Source: Desulfuromonadaceae bacterium
GTDB lineage: Bacteria > Desulfobacterota > Desulfuromonadia > Desulfuromonadales > Geopsychrobacteraceae
Reading direction: 5' to 3'
Assembly: GCA_016744555.1 (NCBI GenBank)
Contig: JADGED010000176.1
Span: 1-5,272 of the forward strand
Length of the DNA stretch: 5,272 nucleotides
Shown here: one piece after another, positions 1 to 5,272 of the stretch
How the letters are laid out: every line of letters starts with the position of its first letter
How positions within the stretch are numbered: the stretch's first letter is position 1
Notes under the pieces: model-generated
The model's input: the letters and a program-made list of their open reading frames with translations, nothing else
Told to the model about the DNA's origin: nothing
Database searches by the model: none
Position numbers and translations under genes: made by a program

Positions 1-450
1 TAAGGTTTCTTTCCAAAACTGCGTTAGGTTAGTGGAGCCTTCAACAGCTAATTTGTAGCCCATTTCCAACCGGTATCTCTCTATCAAGTCAAAAGGTTTC
101 AATATCCCATATAGACCAGATAAAATACGGACATGTTGATTGGTATAGGTATGCTGATTTTTACTGAGAGTGGGGGCGTCAAGATGTTTAAAAAAAAGGC
201 CACTAAAACCAAATAATGCAGGTTTTTTTGCTTTTCCAGGCTGCCCCCATGCGGAAAAAAGTTCATGGGTATCGGCAGCAATTTTATCACCGATGGACAT
301 AAGGTCAGCCAATTGTTGAGTTGTCATTGTGGCAACTTTAGCAGCGATGATTTTTGCAGTTTTATGCATCTCTGGATCTACTGGTGCTATGTCAGTAGAA
401 GTTAAGGGGCTGAAATCCATAGTTTTGGTAGTATTTAAAAGTAATAGCAT
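1..450 (-). CDS. yaaA: YaaA-family peroxide-stress protein (DUF328/UPF0246), N-terminal part, cut by window edge
   Basis: This is the first 150 codons of a YaaA/DUF328 protein; the frame is still open at base 1 and the family is usually about 250 residues, so roughly the last 100 are outside the window. Visible family blocks: an N-terminal strand with the KT-MDF element (MLLLLNTTKTMDFS, residues 1-14; E. coli has SPAKTLDF), LMSIGDKIA (50-58), ALFGFSG (78-84), and the strongly conserved HVRILSGLYGILKPFDLI (106-123) followed by YRLEMG (126-131). In E. coli YaaA lowers free intracellular iron during hydrogen peroxide stress and so limits Fenton damage; the biochemical activity is not fully settled. 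The ATG at 450 is chosen because it supplies the conserved KT motif, which the ATG at 420 would remove, and an in-frame TAA lies four codons upstream (460-462). No clear Shine-Dalgarno precedes it. It lies 120 bp after the CoA-ligase-like gene and is probably a separate unit. Confidence 0.93.
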   Translation of the reverse strand, partial: MLLLLNTTKTMDFSPLTSTDIAPVDPEMHKTAKIIAAKVATMTTQQLADLMSIGDKIAADTHELFSAWGQPGKAKKPALFGFSGLFFKHLDAPTLSKNQHTYTNQHVRILSGLYGILKPFDLIERYRLEMGYKLAVEGSTNLTQFWKETL

Positions 451-570
451 TTGTCTGTTTTAGTCTTTAATCAATTGCGCATAACGTCTATATTTTATAG
501 GTAAATATAATTGTCGAACAACTATTTGATGCGATCTTTATAGCTATAGTCGAATAATGCAAATTGATTA
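451..570. other. 120-bp AT-rich intergenic region between the CoA-ligase-like gene and yaaA
   Basis: This gap holds no open frame of note. It contains a possible minus-strand promoter for yaaA (492-521), an 11-bp dyad (511-521), a perfect 10-bp palindrome TATAGCTATA (539-548), and a pair of inverted 9-bp arms, TAATCAATT at 468-476 and AATTGATTA at 562-570, which bracket most of the gap. I looked for a GC-rich hairpin followed by a T-run to end the upstream operon and found none, so termination there is either factor-dependent or absent. Confidence 0.6.
492..521 (-). promoter_or_regulatory. Possible sigma-70-type promoter for yaaA with an overlapping dyad
   Basis: On the minus strand TTGTTC (521-516, 3 of 6 matches to TTGACA) is followed after 16 bp by TATAAA (499-494, 5 of 6 matches to TATAAT; TAAAAT two bases on is an alternative). 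The -10 lies about 45 bp upstream of the yaaA ATG, which leaves a leader of ordinary length. The -35 overlaps TTGTTCGACAA (521-511), an imperfect palindrome with TTGT/ACAA arms that could be an operator. The weak -35 and AT-rich background make chance similarity quite possible. Confidence 0.35.
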
Positions 571-2436
571 CTATAACCCCTCCATTTGTAGTGAAATCTC
601 TTTCAATAGTGCTCTGTTAATTTCATTATCTGGTGTTTTAGGTAGAAAGTTGGTTAGACGAATGGCATCAGGAAGAGCAAATTCACCACTAGCTTCAATG
701 ATGTGTTCTTTAAGGGCCTGAAGAGACTCTTGGCTGTAGCTTTCATCTTGATATGTTTTTAATACACAGAAGGCAAGTAACATATAGCCGTAGACTGGAT
801 GATCAATAAATACTACGGCGCATTCCTTGATCCTTTCATAGCTGAGGATAACTTTCTCTACCTCGTCAAGTTTACGGTTCCCAGCACCTGCGCTTAGGGC
901 AATATCGGATCGTCCGGTTAATATGTAGCTGCCGTCTGCCCCAACTATCGCTTCATCTCCAGTAGCAAAATATTTTTTGCCGGTAAATTTTTCCCAGTAG
1001 ATAGAGCGAAATGCTTTACTGTCTCCATAGAGGTCAGTGCAAAGTGATGGGAGTGGATCGGTTAAGACCATAAAACCAGGCTCTTCGACCCCATCTATAT
1101 CAGAGCCGGTCTTTGTCACCAGTTTACATTTCACCCCTGGTAGTGGACGGAGCTTGGTATTCTGTTTGCTACCTTTTGTGCCAGGTACATTGGCCATTAA
1201 ACTGCCACCAGACTCAGTTTGCCCCCAGATGTTTACCAGTGGTATTTTACCTTTTTTGGGTAAAGTGTGAAGTACCCATTTGTATAGATCTTCTTTTATT
1301 TCTCCGCCGCCACAACCGATAAGACGTAGCGAACTTGCTGATCTAGCTTCAAACTTATGACTATTTTTGGCGCGCATAACGCTCCGTAATAGAGCAGGGT
1401 TGCTAAACATTCTTGTGATGTGAAAACGGTCGAGAAAGTCAAAAAACAAAGAACTGTTTTCGTAGGTAATGCTGCCTTCGTAAATAAATAGAGTGCTACC
1501 AAGCGACAATGGACCATAAACACCGTAGGTATGACCTGTGATCCATGCAAGATCGGCGGTACACCAAAAAATATCTCGGTCATCCATGTCAAATAATAGT
1601 TCGGTGGTGAATTGCGCCCACAATAAAAAGCCAATAGTGTTGTGTACTACCGCCTTCGCAGTTTTAGTTTTTGATGCAGTGTAGAGCATAAACAGCGGGT
1701 CTTTAGGCCCCCGGTCGGTGTTTATTTTTGCACCGGTGGAAAGCTCCTTGTCGGTAATTAGGTCACGATACCAAAGGTCACGTTTAGGGTGCATAAGGAC
1801 ACGTTCCCCGGTACGCTCAATGACGATACAGTGTTTAATCTTGTAATCAATTTTATCCAACGCATCATTTACTTTTTCTTTTAGTCGGTGAGCCGTTTGT
1901 GGGCAACCGTCGGCAGTTATAATGTATGCAGCTTTGCAGTCTTTTAGTGTTTCTGCTAGAGAGTCTGCCGAGTAGGCAATATGGTAAATTATGTGTACCG
2001 CACCAATTTGAGCGCAGGCCAACATTGAGACAATAGTCTCAGGTAGGTTAGGGGTGAAAATAAGGACCCGGTCATACTTTTTAACCCCTAAATTGATTAA
2101 GGCCATTGCTAGGCGTTCAACTTCGTATGCAAGGGTGTGATAAGTATAAACTCGTTCTTCTCCGTCAACACCAACCCACATTAAAGCAGCTTTATTGCGT
2201 CGGTAGGTATGGAGATGTTTGCCAATGGTGTTCTGCCAAATATCCATTGTTCCACTAGTGAACCAGCGATAAAAAGGGGCTGAGTAGGTATCTAGTGTCT
2301 CGTGGTAAGGGGTTTCCCATTTAAGATATTTTTGTGCTAAAGCGTCTACAAGATCGTTGGTGTCCATCTGCATTAAATGTTCATACTCACGAGCTGATAT
2401 TACTTTACGAGTATAATTACATTCTGGATCAGTCAT
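571..2436 (-). CDS. Divergent acetyl/propionyl-CoA-synthetase-like protein, catalytic motifs degenerate (probable pseudoenzyme)
   Basis: The 621-residue protein belongs to the AMP-forming acyl-CoA synthetase (ANL) superfamily, closest by eye to acetyl-CoA synthetase (about 650 residues) and propionyl-CoA synthetase. An ACAS_N-type N-terminus (17-75) is followed by the large AMP-binding domain (about 76-505) and the small C-terminal domain (about 508-615). Well-kept family blocks: MLACAQIGAVH (138-148), IVIERTG (204-210), DIFWCTADLAWITGHTYGVY (288-307) and TGD (492-494). Catalytic elements are broken. The P-loop YTSGSTGKPKG is YTASKTKTAKA (252-262), all three glycines lost. The adenine-contact GEP is GGE (377-379). 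WWQTETGG is IWGQTESGG (403-411). SGHR is AGAGNR with one residue inserted (516-521). The acyl-adenylation lysine of PKTRSGK is glutamate in PKTPDNE (599-605). The hinge aspartate (GRSD, D511) remains. Normal acetate activation is therefore unlikely; a binding, regulatory or altered catalytic role is inferred. The frame is intact, which argues against recent decay. It is coupled to the upstream exonuclease gene. Confidence 0.9.
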   Translation of the reverse strand: MTDPECNYTRKVISAREYEHLMQMDTNDLVDALAQKYLKWETPYHETLDTYSAPFYRWFTSGTMDIWQNTIGKHLHTYRRNKAALMWVGVDGEERVYTYHTLAYEVERLAMALINLGVKKYDRVLIFTPNLPETIVSMLACAQIGAVHIIYHIAYSADSLAETLKDCKAAYIITADGCPQTAHRLKEKVNDALDKIDYKIKHCIVIERTGERVLMHPKRDLWYRDLITDKELSTGAKINTDRGPKDPLFMLYTASKTKTAKAVVHNTIGFLLWAQFTTELLFDMDDRDIFWCTADLAWITGHTYGVYGPLSLGSTLFIYEGSITYENSSLFFDFLDRFHITRMFSNPALLRSVMRAKNSHKFEARSASSLRLIGCGGGEIKEDLYKWVLHTLPKKGKIPLVNIWGQTESGGSLMANVPGTKGSKQNTKLRPLPGVKCKLVTKTGSDIDGVEEPGFMVLTDPLPSLCTDLYGDSKAFRSIYWEKFTGKKYFATGDEAIVGADGSYILTGRSDIALSAGAGNRKLDEVEKVILSYERIKECAVVFIDHPVYGYMLLAFCVLKTYQDESYSQESLQALKEHIIEASGEFALPDAIRLTNFLPKTPDNEINRALLKEISLQMEGL

Positions 2437-2442
2437 AAAGTA

Positions 2443-3141
2443 TTACTCCTTGTGACGGATTTTGTTTTGGGCACGGTACAAATCACCAATAGTTTTATAT
2501 GATGTTGGTAATTCTTCCATGATTTTGACGAAAACTTTAGCCGTAGCAACAACGTCGCCAAGCGCAGTATGACGTTGGTCACATTGCACACAATATTGTT
2601 CTAGTAAATGGTCAAGTGGTTGATGCATTTGGTCTTCATGCGCTAACTGGTAGAGGAACATGGTATCAAGCCAAACGGTATTCATGATACCGACATCGTA
2701 AGTCTCTTTTATGTGACGGTGGAGCATGTGAATATCAAAGCTTATGTGATGTCCAACGATAACACTGTTCCCGACAAATTGGAGAAACTCTGGCAAGACT
2801 TCATCTATTACTGGCTTGTCGGTAAACATTGAATCGACCATGCCGTGAAATTCAGTTGATGCTGGTGGAATAGGGATTGGAGGTTTGGTGTAAGCTTCAA
2901 ACAGTTTGGTTATTTTCCCTTTTTTCATTTTAACGGCGCCAATATTTATTATGACATCGTTAACCATATCGAGACCGGTAGTCTCCAGGTCTAAAACACA
3001 AATGCTTGCCTCGTGAACCTTGTGTTTCATTACCGATCGATCCTCTATTTGGGCACAAGAGTTGAGCACAAAATCGTGGATTGGGTCGATATTCGACCGT
3101 TTTTTATTATTGTTGATTCCTTTAAATAGCGATTTAAACAT
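2443..3141 (-). CDS. DEDDh-type 3'-5' exonuclease (DnaQ/Pol III epsilon-like)
   Basis: The 232-residue protein has one RNase T/DnaQ-type exonuclease domain at about 46-210. All four catalytic acidic residues and the histidine of the DEDDh class are visible: Exo I VLDLETTGL (D51, E53), Exo II GHHISFD (D136), and Exo III RHTALGD (H191, D196). Such enzymes use two divalent metals to remove nucleotides from 3' ends of DNA or RNA. The basic, low-complexity N-terminus (1-20, rich in K and N) and a leader to about residue 45 precede the domain; no membrane segment is visible there. It lacks polymerase-core features, so it is not expected to be the replicative proofreading subunit. Exonucleases of this shape recur beside acs/actP/DUF294 genes in Proteobacteria, which fits the following CoA-ligase-like gene (6 bp apart, shared SD). 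Substrate cannot be told from sequence; the ATG at 3141 is supported by a Shine-Dalgarno at 3151-3157. Confidence 0.92.
   Translation of the reverse strand: MFKSLFKGINNNKKRSNIDPIHDFVLNSCAQIEDRSVMKHKVHEASICVLDLETTGLDMVNDVIINIGAVKMKKGKITKLFEAYTKPPIPIPPASTEFHGMVDSMFTDKPVIDEVLPEFLQFVGNSVIVGHHISFDIHMLHRHIKETYDVGIMNTVWLDTMFLYQLAHEDQMHQPLDHLLEQYCVQCDQRHTALGDVVATAKVFVKIMEELPTSYKTIGDLYRAQNKIRHKE
2446..2451 (-). promoter_or_regulatory. Shine-Dalgarno AAGGAG of the CoA-ligase-like gene, embedded in the exonuclease 3' end
   Basis: A perfect AAGGAG forms the last two sense codons (Lys-Glu) of the upstream exonuclease gene. It is followed by that gene's TAA and sits 9 nt before the ATG at 2436. It fixes the start of the CoA-ligase-like gene and implies that ribosomes ending the exonuclease can re-initiate directly, giving coupled production of the two proteins. 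Confidence 0.85.
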
Positions 3142-3150
3142 GCAGTTTGA

Positions 3151-3157
3151 TCCCTTC
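3151..3157 (-). promoter_or_regulatory. Ribosome binding site of the free-standing exonuclease
   Basis: GAAGGGA on the minus strand lies 9 nt before the ATG at 3141 and supports that start. It is the only recognisable signal in the 72-bp gap (3142-3213) after the fusion gene. I saw neither a convincing promoter nor a terminator hairpin there, so the exonuclease is probably transcribed from upstream together with the fusion gene. Confidence 0.6.
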
Positions 3158-3213
3158 AGTAATCAACCTGATAGTTAAAACGTTTGGGGCAGTTCTCATT
3201 CTAGTATGGTCGC

Positions 3214-5272
3214 TTAATACGCTACTTTGGCATAAGGCGATTGAGATGCAGCGTTTAAAGCGTCCGCCAAAGTGTATATCCCTTGCTCTTCTAGCAGTGG
3301 GATTAACTTAATCAAAACTTCACTGGTAACAATAGCATCTCCCAGCGCAGTGTGGCGGCCAACGATGGTAACATTTAGCCGTTCTGCTAATTGGTCTAAT
3401 GAGTGGGAGTCTTGGTTAGGGTGAATAATTGATGATAGTAGCATCGTATCAAGGACAGGATTGTCAAAAATAATCCCAGTTTTCTCTTCTTGTAATTGTA
3501 AGAAACGCATATCAAAAGCAGCATTATGGGCTACTAATACCGAATTTTCGGCAAATGTTTGAAAGTGCGGAAGTACTTTGTCGATCGTTGGTTTCCCTTG
3601 TAGTAATTCAGGATCAATGCCGTGGATAGCGATTGATTCTATTGGTACAAAGCGTTTTGGGTCAATCAGCTGGTCAATTACTTCATGATATAGAGGTTGC
3701 CCATTGACGATACGTATTGCCCCAAGTTGAATAACCTCATCACCTTTTGATGGATTAAGTCCGGTGGTTTCAGTATCAAAAACTACATAGGTAAGTTTCC
3801 GTAATGGCATTTGTTCAAGTTTTTGCCATTCTCCACGGTTAAATAGGTCAAACTCATACGAAACAGGGCGATCTTCTATTTCGTTTTGGATCGCCATCCT
3901 ACGGTCTTTTTCTAGTGGCGGTAAAGTAACGATTACCCCGCTTGGATTGTTGTTAGTAGCTTTAATAGTAGTAATTGTTCCGGCTAGATTTTCAATAGTA
4001 TCTTTAAAATTAAGTAGAGTACCACTGGTATCGGTAATCAAAGGGGTAAGTTGCCAAGTTTCAATGAGCTTATGTGTAACCTCTGCATTTGGCCAACTGA
4101 CTGACAGTTCTGATCCGGAATCTACGGTCGGTGTAAGGTTTATGGTTAGTTCTTGGATGCCACGGGCGGTGAGTAGCCCAACTAAATGGGAAACTGCCTG
4201 CACCATAGAGTAGCTGTCTAGCTGTAACCAGAATCCCTTCGGGGCCATATGGTTAACGCGAATTCCAAAGCGTTCAGAGATATTATTGCTGATAATCTCC
4301 AGTAGATTGGTAGCAAGTACGTTTTCGTGTTTACTTAGTGCGTGCATATGGCGAGCATAGTTGGTTCTTGCTGTAGTGATTTTCTCTTGTAGCGACTTAG
4401 ACGAGTTGTCTATCTTTTGCTTGTACTTTAGCCGATCTTCAGTGGTCAAGTTAGGGTGGTTTAAAATTGTAGTGATAGAGTTACGAATTTCCTGCAAATC
4501 TTTATGTTGCTCGTCAATTAGGGATTGAATTAGTACGTCACGGCGACTGTCTGATTCAATCTGCTGAGTCATGTCTTCAATGGTGAGAACAAAACCAGAA
4601 ATAATTTTGGCGCTATTTTGTTCGGTGAAAAATGGGGCCATATTAACACGCAGACAAAGACCAGTATGGAGTGTAATCATCGACTTGTTGACCATTTTTG
4701 TCCGCCCAGATGAATGACATTTGTGCAGCATCTCCAAGCCGTGAACGATTGGATCGCGATCTAAAATGCTAAAAATAGAGCGGCCAAGCCCCAATATCCC
4801 TTGGGATTTTTCTGTGTCGATTGTGTCTTTGATAAAAACTTTTTGCGCTTGTTGATTATAAAGTAATACCTGTCCGTCGGTGTTACAAACAATTACACCA
4901 TGGGGTAGTTCCGACATTAACGCTGCAAGGCGGGTCCGTTCTTCGTTGAGATTAGTTTGTGCAACCATGATTTTACCGGCGACATCTTCTTGTAGCTCAG
5001 AAAAAGCGTCAGCCGACTTATTAATAATTTCAGATAGGTATTCTATCTCTTTGGAAGCATTTTTAACTTGTGCTCTATGTTTGGGGTTAACCGAAGAAAT
5101 TATTTTAGCACTCTCTGCTAGCTGTAATATGGGAATTATATAATCATTAAATAGCAGATTAATAAGTGCCCCAATGATGAATAATACTGTGATTGTGCCG
5201 AGAAGAGGTAATGGTAGTAACTTGTTTAGCATGCCCGACAGTGCAGCTTGTTGGGCAGTATCTATGCTTACC
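3214..5272 (-). CDS. Membrane-anchored PAS / degenerate histidine-kinase-like protein fused to a DEDDh exonuclease, 5' end outside window
   Basis: Residues are counted from the internal Met at 5232, but the frame stays open for 13 more codons to the window edge and that Met has no Shine-Dalgarno, so the true start is probably upstream. Order of parts: a hydrophobic membrane helix (about 8-29); a HAMP-like or coiled linker (30-100); a PAS domain (about 97-222, from NEERTRLAALMSELPHGVIV through GFVLTIED); a kinase-core-like region (226-440); and a DnaQ-type exonuclease (480-647) with FDTETTGL (D486, E488), HNAAFD (D574) and RHTALGD (H627, D632) all intact. In the kinase-like part the H-box equivalent reads QEIRNSI (247-253), with Gln where the phosphorylated His would sit, and the N-box equivalent HLVGLL (349-354) lacks Asn; no DxGxG motif is seen. 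Kinase activity is therefore unlikely, and signal-controlled nuclease action at the inner membrane is inferred. Similar PAS-exonuclease fusions occur in other Proteobacteria. It is the first gene of the apparent operon, 72 bp before the second exonuclease. Confidence 0.9.
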   Translation of the reverse strand, partial: VSIDTAQQAALSGMLNKLLPLPLLGTITVLFIIGALINLLFNDYIIPILQLAESAKIISSVNPKHRAQVKNASKEIEYLSEIINKSADAFSELQEDVAGKIMVAQTNLNEERTRLAALMSELPHGVIVCNTDGQVLLYNQQAQKVFIKDTIDTEKSQGILGLGRSIFSILDRDPIVHGLEMLHKCHSSGRTKMVNKSMITLHTGLCLRVNMAPFFTEQNSAKIISGFVLTIEDMTQQIESDSRRDVLIQSLIDEQHKDLQEIRNSITTILNHPNLTTEDRLKYKQKIDNSSKSLQEKITTARTNYARHMHALSKHENVLATNLLEIISNNISERFGIRVNHMAPKGFWLQLDSYSMVQAVSHLVGLLTARGIQELTINLTPTVDSGSELSVSWPNAEVTHKLIETWQLTPLITDTSGTLLNFKDTIENLAGTITTIKATNNNPSGVIVTLPPLEKDRRMAIQNEIEDRPVSYEFDLFNRGEWQKLEQMPLRKLTYVVFDTETTGLNPSKGDEVIQLGAIRIVNGQPLYHEVIDQLIDPKRFVPIESIAIHGIDPELLQGKPTIDKVLPHFQTFAENSVLVAHNAAFDMRFLQLQEEKTGIIFDNPVLDTMLLSSIIHPNQDSHSLDQLAERLNVTIVGRHTALGDAIVTSEVLIKLIPLLEEQGIYTLADALNAASQSPYAKVAY
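5146..5211 (-). other. Predicted transmembrane helix of the PAS-exonuclease fusion
   Basis: Residues 8-29 (from the Met at 5232) are almost entirely hydrophobic (LLGTITVLFIIGALINLL at the core) and are followed by a charged, helical stretch. This anchors the protein in the membrane, with the PAS, kinase-like and nuclease parts presumably in the cytoplasm. A first helix and any periplasmic loop, if present, would lie beyond the right window edge. Confidence 0.75.

Noticed and set aside
99..290. A 63-codon minus-strand open frame with hydrophobic stretches
   Set aside because: It lies in another frame inside the clear YaaA coding sequence (1-450), which explains the same DNA with family motifs.
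451..570. Rho-independent terminator after the CoA-ligase-like gene
   Set aside because: No GC-rich stem followed by a T-run is present on the minus strand; the palindromes found are short and AT-rich.
1037..1322. Overlapping plus-strand open frames (1037-1270 and 1113-1322)
   Set aside because: Antisense to well-conserved coding sequence, low-complexity translations, no supporting signal.
1296..1634. A 112-codon minus-strand open frame within the CoA-ligase-like gene
   Set aside because: Out-of-frame shadow of a gene with strong family similarity over the same bases; its own translation shows no recognisable motif and no ribosome site was evident.
571..2436. Calling this gene a functional acs (acetyl-CoA synthetase)
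   Set aside because: Overall similarity would prompt that name, but the loss of the P-loop glycines and of the catalytic lysine makes the standard reaction unlikely, so no gene symbol was assigned.
2443..3141. Calling the 232-residue exonuclease dnaQ
   Set aside because: The catalytic motifs are shared by the whole DEDDh family. The N-terminal leader and the location beside a CoA-ligase-like gene match the acs-linked exonucleases better than the replicative epsilon subunit.
3947..5143. Plus-strand open frames at 3947-4213 and 4880-5143
   Set aside because: Antisense to the PAS-exonuclease fusion, with no motif or ribosome site; regarded as chance.
5230..5232. ATG at 5232 as the true start of the PAS-exonuclease fusion
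   Set aside because: The frame remains open through 13 more codons to the window edge and no Shine-Dalgarno precedes this ATG, so the gene is more likely cut by the edge.

Overview
The window is a compact bacterial gene block with every gene on the minus strand. In transcription order (right to left) it reads: a membrane-anchored PAS/kinase-like protein fused to a DEDDh exonuclease (5' end beyond the right edge), a free-standing DEDDh 3'-5' exonuclease, a divergent acetyl/propionyl-CoA-synthetase-like protein, and the N-terminal 150 codons of a YaaA-family protein (3' end beyond the left edge). No RNA gene, mobile element or CRISPR array was seen. Base composition looks moderately AT-rich (about 40% GC by eye) and the standard bacterial code fits. 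The gene set suggests a Gram-negative bacterium of the proteobacterial type (Gammaproteobacteria or a Desulfobacterota-like lineage). There is no taxonomic marker, so this is only a suggestion.

Layout: 3214-5272 fusion protein; 3142-3213 a 72-bp gap with a ribosome binding site; 2443-3141 exonuclease; a 6-bp gap; 571-2436 CoA-ligase-like protein, whose strong Shine-Dalgarno lies inside the last codons of the exonuclease; 451-570 a 120-bp AT-rich gap with a possible promoter and small dyads; 1-450 yaaA start. The first three genes probably form one transcription unit. yaaA is probably expressed separately.

From family knowledge, exonucleases of this kind and PAS-exonuclease fusions are recurrent neighbours of acetate activation and uptake genes (acs, actP, DUF294 proteins) in Proteobacteria, so the trio looks like a version of that module. 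What stands out is that the acyl-CoA synthetase keeps the family fold but has lost the three glycines of the ATP-binding P-loop and the catalytic lysine near its C-terminus, while its reading frame stays intact over 621 codons. It looks like a pseudoenzyme or a repurposed ligase, translationally coupled to a nuclease whose four catalytic residues are intact. The upstream fusion protein likewise pairs a degenerate histidine-kinase core with an intact exonuclease. An inference worth testing is a membrane-linked nucleic-acid-processing module in which metabolite-type sensory domains (PAS and a dead CoA-ligase) govern two exonucleases.
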